Source of the DNA: Duganella dendranthematis
Lineage (GTDB): Bacteria > Pseudomonadota > Gammaproteobacteria > Burkholderiales > Burkholderiaceae_D
Reading direction: 5' to 3'
NCBI RefSeq assembly: GCF_012849375.1
Contig: NZ_CP051684.1
Coordinates: 5,456,001 to 5,520,000, forward strand
DNA length: 64,000 bases
Shown here: piece by piece, positions 59,165-64,000 of the stretch
How the letters are laid out: each line of letters begins with the position of its first letter
Position numbering within the stretch: the first letter of the stretch is position 1
Made by a program: the position numbers and the translations under genes
Notes under the pieces: generated by a model
What the model saw: only the letters and a program-made list of their open reading frames with translations
The model's database searches: none
What the model was told of the DNA's origin: nothing

Positions 59165-62100
59165 ATGGATTGGGAATTCTGGATCGACCGTGGCGGTACG
59201 TTCACCGACATCGTGGCGCGCGCGCCAGATGGCCGGTTGCGCACGCTCAAGCTGCTGTCGGAGAATCCCGAGCACTACATGGATGCGGCCATCGCCGGCA
59301 TCCGCCAGCTGATGGGCGTGGCCAAGGGCAAGCCGATTCCGGTAGAGCAGATCGGCGCCGTCAAGATGGGCACCACGGTGGCCACCAACGCGCTGTTGGA
59401 GCGCAAGGGCGAACCCACTGCGCTGGCCATCACGCGTGGCTTCCGCGATGCGCTGCGAATCGCCTATCAAAATCGTCCGCGCCTGTTCGACCGCCGCATC
59501 CTGCTGCCGGAACTGCTGTACAGCCATGTAATCGAAATCGATGAGCGCATCGGCGCGCACGGTGAAATGGTGACTGCACTGGACCTGGACTCCACGCGCG
59601 CAGGTCTGGAGCAAACGTATGCGACCGGCCTGCGTTCGCTGGCGGTGGTGTTCATGCACGGCTACCGCTATCACGCGCACGAAAGCCGCGTGGCCAGTAT
59701 CGCGCGCGAGATCGGCTTCACGCAGGTATCGGTATCGCACGACATCAGCCCGATGATGAAGCTGGTGGCGCGCGGCGATACCACCGTGGTTGATGCCTAT
59801 CTGTCACCGATCTTGCGCCGCTATGTGGAGCAAGTGTCCAACGAACTGCCGGGCGTGAACCTGCAATTCATGCAATCCAACGGCGGCCTGACCGACGCCC
59901 GCGCGTTCCAGGGCAAGGACTCGATCCTGAGCGGTCCGGCCGGCGGCATCGTCGGCATGGTGCGCGCGTCCAGGCTGGCGGGCTTTGACAAGGTGATCGG
60001 CTTCGACATGGGCGGCACGTCGACCGACGTGTCGCACTACTCGGGCGAATTCGAGCGCGTGTTCGAGACCCAGGTGGCCGGCGTGCGCATGCGCGCACCG
60101 ATGATGAGCATTCATACTGTGGCTGCCGGCGGCGGCTCGGTGCTGCATTTCGATGGCAGCCGCTATCGCGTGGGGCCGGACAGCGCCGGCGCCAATCCCG
60201 GCCCGGCCAGCTATCGGCGCGGCGGACCGCTGGCGGTCACCGACTGTAACGTCATGCTGGGCAAAATCCAGCCGCATCACTTCCCGCAGCTGTTCGGCGC
60301 CGACGGCAAGCAGGCGCTGGACGCCGCCACGGTGCGTGAACGCTTCGGCGACATGGCCAAGGACATCGCCGCTGCCACCGGCACGCCGACCACGGCGGAG
60401 CAGGTGGCGGAAGGCTTTCTCGACATCGCGGTCGGCAATATGGCCAACGCCATCAAGCAGATTTCCGTCCAGCGCGGGCATGACGTGACCGAATACGCGC
60501 TGACCAGTTTCGGCGGCGCCGGCGGCCAGCACGCCTGTCTGGTGGCCGATGCGCTGGGCATGAAAACGGTGTTCGTGCACTCGCTGGCCGGCGTGATGTC
60601 GGCCTACGGCATGGGTCTGGCCGACCAGACGGCGATGCGAGAGGCGGCCATCGAAACGCATTTAAGCGAAGAGGCGCACGCAGAACTGCAAGCACGCCTG
60701 CATGCGCTGGGCCGGCACGCGCGCGCGGACCTGCATCACCAGCAGGTGGACGATGACCGCATTACGCTGATTCGCCGCGTACACCTGCGCTACGAAGGCA
60801 CTGACACCGCGCTGATCGTGCTGTTCGATACGGTGGCGTCGATGCAGCAGCAATTTGAAGCGGCCTACCGCAAGCGCTATTCGTTCCTGATGCAATCGCG
60901 CGCGCTGATCGTTGAGGCGGTGTCGGTGGAGGCGGTCGGCAAGTCCGATGCGCCGCAAGAGACGGTGGAGCCGGCGGCGCGCCGCGTCTCCGGCCTGATG
61001 CCGCATGCGGTGGTGCCGATGTACACCGGCGGCAAATGGCGCCAAACCAGCTTGTACCAGCGCGGCGCCACGCGCATTGGTGACGTCATCAAAGGCCCGG
61101 CGATCATCGCCGAAGCCAACGCGACCACCATTGTGGAAACGGGCTGGCAGGCCGAAGTCACGCTGCACGACCATCTGGTGCTGAAGCGCGTGGCGGCGCT
61201 GCCCGAGCGGCGCGCCATCGGCACCACGGCCGATCCGGTGATGCTGGAGATTTTCAATAACCTGTTCATGTCGATCGCCGAGCAAATGGGGCTGCGCCTG
61301 CAGAACACCGCGTATTCGGTCAACATCAAGGAGCGGCTGGACTTCAGCTGCGCCATCTTCGACGCCGATGGCAACCTGATTGCCAACGCGCCGCATATGC
61401 CGGTGCACCTGGGTTCGATGGGCGAGAGCATCAAGACCGTAATGCGCGAAAACGCCGGCCGCATGCGCGCCGGCGACGTCTTCATGTTGAACGACCCGTA
61501 TAACGGTGGCACGCACCTGCCGGACGTCACGGTAATTACGCCGGTGTTCGACGCCACCGGTGCGCGCATCCTGTTCTACGTCGGCTCGCGTGGCCACCAT
61601 GCGGACATCGGCGGCACCACGCCGGGATCGATGCCGCCGGATTCGCGCGTGATCGAAGAAGAGGGCGTGTTAATCAATAACTTCAAGCTGGTGGATGGCG
61701 GCCAGTTGCGCGAAGCCGAAACGCGCACCTTGCTGGCCGGCGCGCAGTACCCGGCACGCAATCCGGACCAGAACCTGGCCGACCTGCGCGCGCAAGTCGC
61801 CGCCAACCAGAAAGGCGTCGACGAGCTGCACAAGATGGTGGCGCATTTTGGCCTTGATGTGGTGCAGGCCTATATGGGCCATGTGCAGGACAACGCCGAG
61901 GAAGCCGTGCGGCGCGTCATCAGTGCCTTGAAGGATGGCGCCTTCACGCTGCCGCTCGATAACGGTGCGCAGATCCAGGTGGCGGTGCGCGTGGACCAGG
62001 AGGCGCGTAGCGCGGAAATCGACTTTACCGGCACGTCGCCGCAGCTGGAGAACAACTTCAACGCGCCGTCGGCGGTGTGCATGGCGGCGGTGCTGTACGT

Positions 62101-62776
62101 GTTCCGCACACTGGTGGATGATGAGATTCCGCTCAACGCCGGCTGCCTCAAGCCGCTGAAGGTGCTGATTCCAAACGGCTCGATGCTGAATCCGCACTAT
62201 CCGGCGTCGGTCGTCTCCGGCAACGTGGAGACCTCCACCTGTATCACCAATGCGCTGTACGGCGCACTGGGCGTGATGGCGGCGGCGCAGGGCACCATGA
62301 ACAACTTCACTTTCGGCAATGCCAAGTACCAGTATTACGAGACCATCAGCGGCGGCTCCGGCGCTGGCAACGGCTTCGATGGCACGTCGGTGGTGCAGAC
62401 CAATATGACCAATTCGCGCCTGACCGATCCCGAAATCCTGGAGTTCCGCTTTCCGGTGCGGCTGGACAGCTATGAAATCCGCGCCGGCAGCGGTGGAGCA
62501 GGGCACTGGCACGGCGGCAACGGTGGCGTGCGCAAGGTGCGCTTCCTGGAACCGATGACGGCGGCCATCCTGTCCAACAACCGCATCTATGCGCCATTCG
62601 GCATGGCTGGCGGCCGGCCGGGCGCGCTGGGCCGCAACAGCGTGCAGCGCGCGGACGGCAGCGTGGACGTGCTGGGCCACATTGGCAAGACCGATATGCA
62701 GCCGGGCGATGTGTTCATTATTGAAACGCCGGGTGGTGGTGGTTTTGGCACGCCCTTGCCGCCATCAGCCGATTAG
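59165..62776 (+). CDS. 5-oxoprolinase (ATP-hydrolysing), HyuA-HyuB fusion
   Basis: This 1203-residue cytoplasmic enzyme opens 5-oxoproline to glutamate at the cost of ATP. The HyuA-like half (about 1-690) has [16 protein letters not shown] at the N-terminus, the phosphate loop [18 protein letters not shown] and [14 protein letters not shown]. The HyuB-like half (about 700-1195) has [33 protein letters not shown] and [16 protein letters not shown]. The one-chain form equals eukaryotic OPLAH; many bacteria use the two-subunit HyuAB or PxpABC. ATG 59165 has GAGG six bases upstream. The gene stands alone. Confidence 0.92.
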   Translation: MDWEFWIDRGGTFTDIVARAPDGRLRTLKLLSENPEHYMDAAIAGIRQLMGVAKGKPIPVEQIGAVKMGTTVATNALLERKGEPTALAITRGFRDALRIAYQNRPRLFDRRILLPELLYSHVIEIDERIGAHGEMVTALDLDSTRAGLEQTYATGLRSLAVVFMHGYRYHAHESRVASIAREIGFTQVSVSHDISPMMKLVARGDTTVVDAYLSPILRRYVEQVSNELPGVNLQFMQSNGGLTDARAFQGKDSILSGPAGGIVGMVRASRLAGFDKVIGFDMGGTSTDVSHYSGEFERVFETQVAGVRMRAPMMSIHTVAAGGGSVLHFDGSRYRVGPDSAGANPGPASYRRGGPLAVTDCNVMLGKIQPHHFPQLFGADGKQALDAATVRERFGDMAKDIAAATGTPTTAEQVAEGFLDIAVGNMANAIKQISVQRGHDVTEYALTSFGGAGGQHACLVADALGMKTVFVHSLAGVMSAYGMGLADQTAMREAAIETHLSEEAHAELQARLHALGRHARADLHHQQVDDDRITLIRRVHLRYEGTDTALIVLFDTVASMQQQFEAAYRKRYSFLMQSRALIVEAVSVEAVGKSDAPQETVEPAARRVSGLMPHAVVPMYTGGKWRQTSLYQRGATRIGDVIKGPAIIAEANATTIVETGWQAEVTLHDHLVLKRVAALPERRAIGTTADPVMLEIFNNLFMSIAEQMGLRLQNTAYSVNIKERLDFSCAIFDADGNLIANAPHMPVHLGSMGESIKTVMRENAGRMRAGDVFMLNDPYNGGTHLPDVTVITPVFDATGARILFYVGSRGHHADIGGTTPGSMPPDSRVIEEEGVLINNFKLVDGGQLREAETRTLLAGAQYPARNPDQNLADLRAQVAANQKGVDELHKMVAHFGLDVVQAYMGHVQDNAEEAVRRVISALKDGAFTLPLDNGAQIQVAVRVDQEARSAEIDFTGTSPQLENNFNAPSAVCMAAVLYVFRTLVDDEIPLNAGCLKPLKVLIPNGSMLNPHYPASVVSGNVETSTCITNALYGALGVMAAAQGTMNNFTFGNAKYQYYETISGGSGAGNGFDGTSVVQTNMTNSRLTDPEILEFRFPVRLDSYEIRAGSGGAGHWHGGNGGVRKVRFLEPMTAAILSNNRIYAPFGMAGGRPGALGRNSVQRADGSVDVLGHIGKTDMQPGDVFIIETPGGGGFGTPLPPSAD

Positions 62777-62876
62777 GCGATACCCCTGGGATCGGATGGC
62801 GCCACCTCCCAATCGGGTCTTGTTTGACTGTTGCCTGCGACGTACAGTTGAACTTTAGACAGGTTGGGAGGACATC

Positions 62877-63017
62877 GTGCGCACTTTATTGAGGATTTTT
62901 CAATCCCGCAGTTCACCGCGTGCCGCGATTGTGTCCGCCTTCCTGCTGTGCGGTTTGTATTTTGTCTCTTGGTACTTCATCAGCCACTGCCTCGCCAACG
63001 GCCTCATCGCTTTCTGA
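62877..63017 (+). CDS. 46-residue single-pass membrane protein
   Basis: This short gene begins with GTG 62877 after a strong GGGAGG ribosome site (spacing six) and ends at TGA 63015-63017. The 46-residue product has a basic N-terminus (RTLLRIFQSRSSPRAA) and one hydrophobic helix (about 17-37, with SAFLLCGLYFVSWYFIS). It is probably an inner membrane peptide. The TraB/GumN gene starts nine bases later, so the two are likely co-transcribed. I do not recognise a family. Support is from the ribosome site, the helix and the spacing. Confidence 0.6.
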   Translation: MRTLLRIFQSRSSPRAAIVSAFLLCGLYFVSWYFISHCLANGLIAF

Positions 63018-63026
63018 ACCGGACCT

Positions 63027-64000
63027 ATGCTCAAACGCCTGCTGCCCACGATCTGCCTGCTCATGCCCCTGACCGCCGCGCTGGCGCAAGAAGCCACTCC
63101 ACCGGCCCCCACCGAGGAGGCCGCGCCGGAAACCGAAACCATTCTGCTGGTTGGCCAGCGTCCCGGTCCGGGTTTGTGGAAGGTCAGCAAAGGCGATCAT
63201 GTGCTGTGGGTGTTCGGCAGTTATTCGCCGCTGCCGCTGAAGATGGAGTGGCGCTCGCAGCAGGTGGAGTCGATTCTGGCGCAATCACAAGAGTATCTGG
63301 GCCCGCCCGGCGCGCATGGCCATGTCGGCTTCTTCCGCGGCCTGACCTTGCTGCCTAGCCTAATCGGCATTAAGAAGAATCCGGACGGGGCAACGCTGAA
63401 GGATGTGCTGCCTGCTGACGTGTATGCGCGCTGGCAGCCGCTCAAGACCAAATACCTGGGCAAGGACGACAGCATCGAGCGCGAACGGCCGATCTTCGTG
63501 GCGGATGCGCTGTACGATGCGGCGCTGAAGCAGTCGGGCTTGGGCAAGGGCTACGATGTCAGTAATAAAATCAACGCCATCGTCAAGGAACGCAAGATCA
63601 AGAAGACCGACACGAGCATCGCGCTGGAAATGGACGACGCCTCGAAGATGGTCAAGGAATTCAAGAAGTCGTCATTGGCCGACACCGCATGCTTCGACAA
63701 GACGCTGACCCGTCTGGAAAGCGATCTTGACGCCATGCGGGTGCGCGCCAACGCCTGGGCCAAGGGTGATCTGGAAGCGATCCAGAAACTCAGTTATGCC
63801 GACCAGGAAGCGGAGTGCCGTGACGCCTTGCGCAACGCCGATTTCGTCAAGAACCAGAAAAACTGGCAGAACGTCCAGCAGCGCGTGCAGAATGCGTGGC
63901 TGACCGCCGTCGACAAAGCGCTGGAGGCCAACACCACCAGTTTTGCCATGCTGCGCCTGTCCGACATCGTCGGCCCGGACAGTTATCTGACCGCGCTGAA
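63027..64000 (+). CDS. TraB/GumN family exported protein (cut by window end)
   Basis: The first 324 codons are present and the frame is open to the window edge. The signal peptide is about 1-20 (LPTICLLMPLTAALAQ). After a Pro/Glu-rich linker, the segment GPGLWKVSKGDHVLWVFGSY matches the opening strand of the TraB/GumN fold, where this position carries the GTxH-like motif in active metalloproteases. Here it reads GSYS, so the first metal ligand seems lost. KMEWRSQQVESILAQSQ is also typical of the group. The function in bacteria is unknown. It follows the 46-residue membrane protein gene by nine bases. Confidence 0.8.
   Translation, partial: MLKRLLPTICLLMPLTAALAQEATPPAPTEEAAPETETILLVGQRPGPGLWKVSKGDHVLWVFGSYSPLPLKMEWRSQQVESILAQSQEYLGPPGAHGHVGFFRGLTLLPSLIGIKKNPDGATLKDVLPADVYARWQPLKTKYLGKDDSIERERPIFVADALYDAALKQSGLGKGYDVSNKINAIVKERKIKKTDTSIALEMDDASKMVKEFKKSSLADTACFDKTLTRLESDLDAMRVRANAWAKGDLEAIQKLSYADQEAECRDALRNADFVKNQKNWQNVQQRVQNAWLTAVDKALEANTTSFAMLRLSDIVGPDSYLTAL

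Overview
The window is GC-rich, densely packed bacterial chromosome. It most resembles a betaproteobacterium of the family Oxalobacteraceae (Massilia, Duganella, Janthinobacterium type). The main support is the conserved core block tRNA-Leu, tig, clpP, clpX, lon, hupB, tRNA-Val, two tRNA-Asp, ppiD, together with hpnCDE squalene genes, thrC-moeA-moaD, and several c-di-GMP enzymes. Species cannot be fixed from this sequence alone. There is no rRNA operon, CRISPR array, transposase, integrase or phage structural gene, so most of the window is ordinary core and lineage-accessory chromosome.

Layout. 1-3.7 kb: start of an OmpA-type lipoprotein gene, a divergent UvrD-like helicase with a C-terminal DUF5710-like tail, and a LacI-type regulator. 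3.8-8.4 kb: a YegD-like Hsp70 ATPase domain protein, a DnaQ-type exonuclease, an 11-unit Sel1 repeat protein, and an EAL-CBS phosphodiesterase. 8.6-11.7 kb: a secreted type 1 copper protein paired with a membrane GGDEF-EAL protein. 11.8-16.4 kb: a DUF5694-like protein, a secreted prolyl oligopeptidase, and an ammonium transporter with a textbook sigma-54 promoter and two NtrC-like half sites. 16.4-20.7 kb: a divergently regulated threonine/serine degradation operon (kbl, short-chain threonine dehydrogenase, sdaA) with an XRE-cupin regulator. 20.7-24.3 kb: a BlaI/BlaR1-like pair with a perfect operator, next to a cytochrome c-FTR1 iron permease with a Fur-like box. 24.3-27 kb: a GAF-GGDEF-EAL protein. 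27.2-33.3 kb: thrC-moeA-moaD, a flavoprotein, and a DUF1700/DUF2807 pair. 33.4-37.2 kb: hpnE, hpnD and hpnC for squalene, with an EexN-like lipoprotein gene on the opposite strand between hpnD and hpnC. 37.3-41.5 kb: an RND efflux adaptor and pump.

41.6-52.7 kb is the proteostasis core: trigger factor, ClpP, ClpX, Lon, HU and PpiD, with tRNA genes and many intrinsic terminators. Two accessory genes, an orphan Imm11-type immunity gene and a secreted protein of unknown function, sit between the tRNA-Asp genes and ppiD. A compact promoter-terminator unit just before ppiD may encode a small RNA or an attenuated leader. 52.7-59.1 kb: a yddG-like exporter broken by one frameshift, mnmH, tesA with a divergent YbbA-type ATPase lacking its permease, an S41-type peptidase, and the bifunctional NAD(P)HX repair enzyme. 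59.2-64 kb: a fused 5-oxoprolinase, a 46-codon membrane protein gene, and a TraB/GumN family protein cut by the window end.

Functionally, kbl-tdh-sdaA turns threonine and serine into glycine, acetyl-CoA and pyruvate, releasing ammonia. The ammonium transporter next door is under apparent nitrogen control. Four proteins of c-di-GMP or redox sensing suggest an environmentally responsive lifestyle. I see no clear multi-gene undescribed system. The best leads are the promoter-terminator unit before ppiD, the split yddG, the copper protein/GGDEF-EAL pair, the BlaR1-like sensor with an unusual C-terminal domain, and the helicase-DUF5710 fusion.
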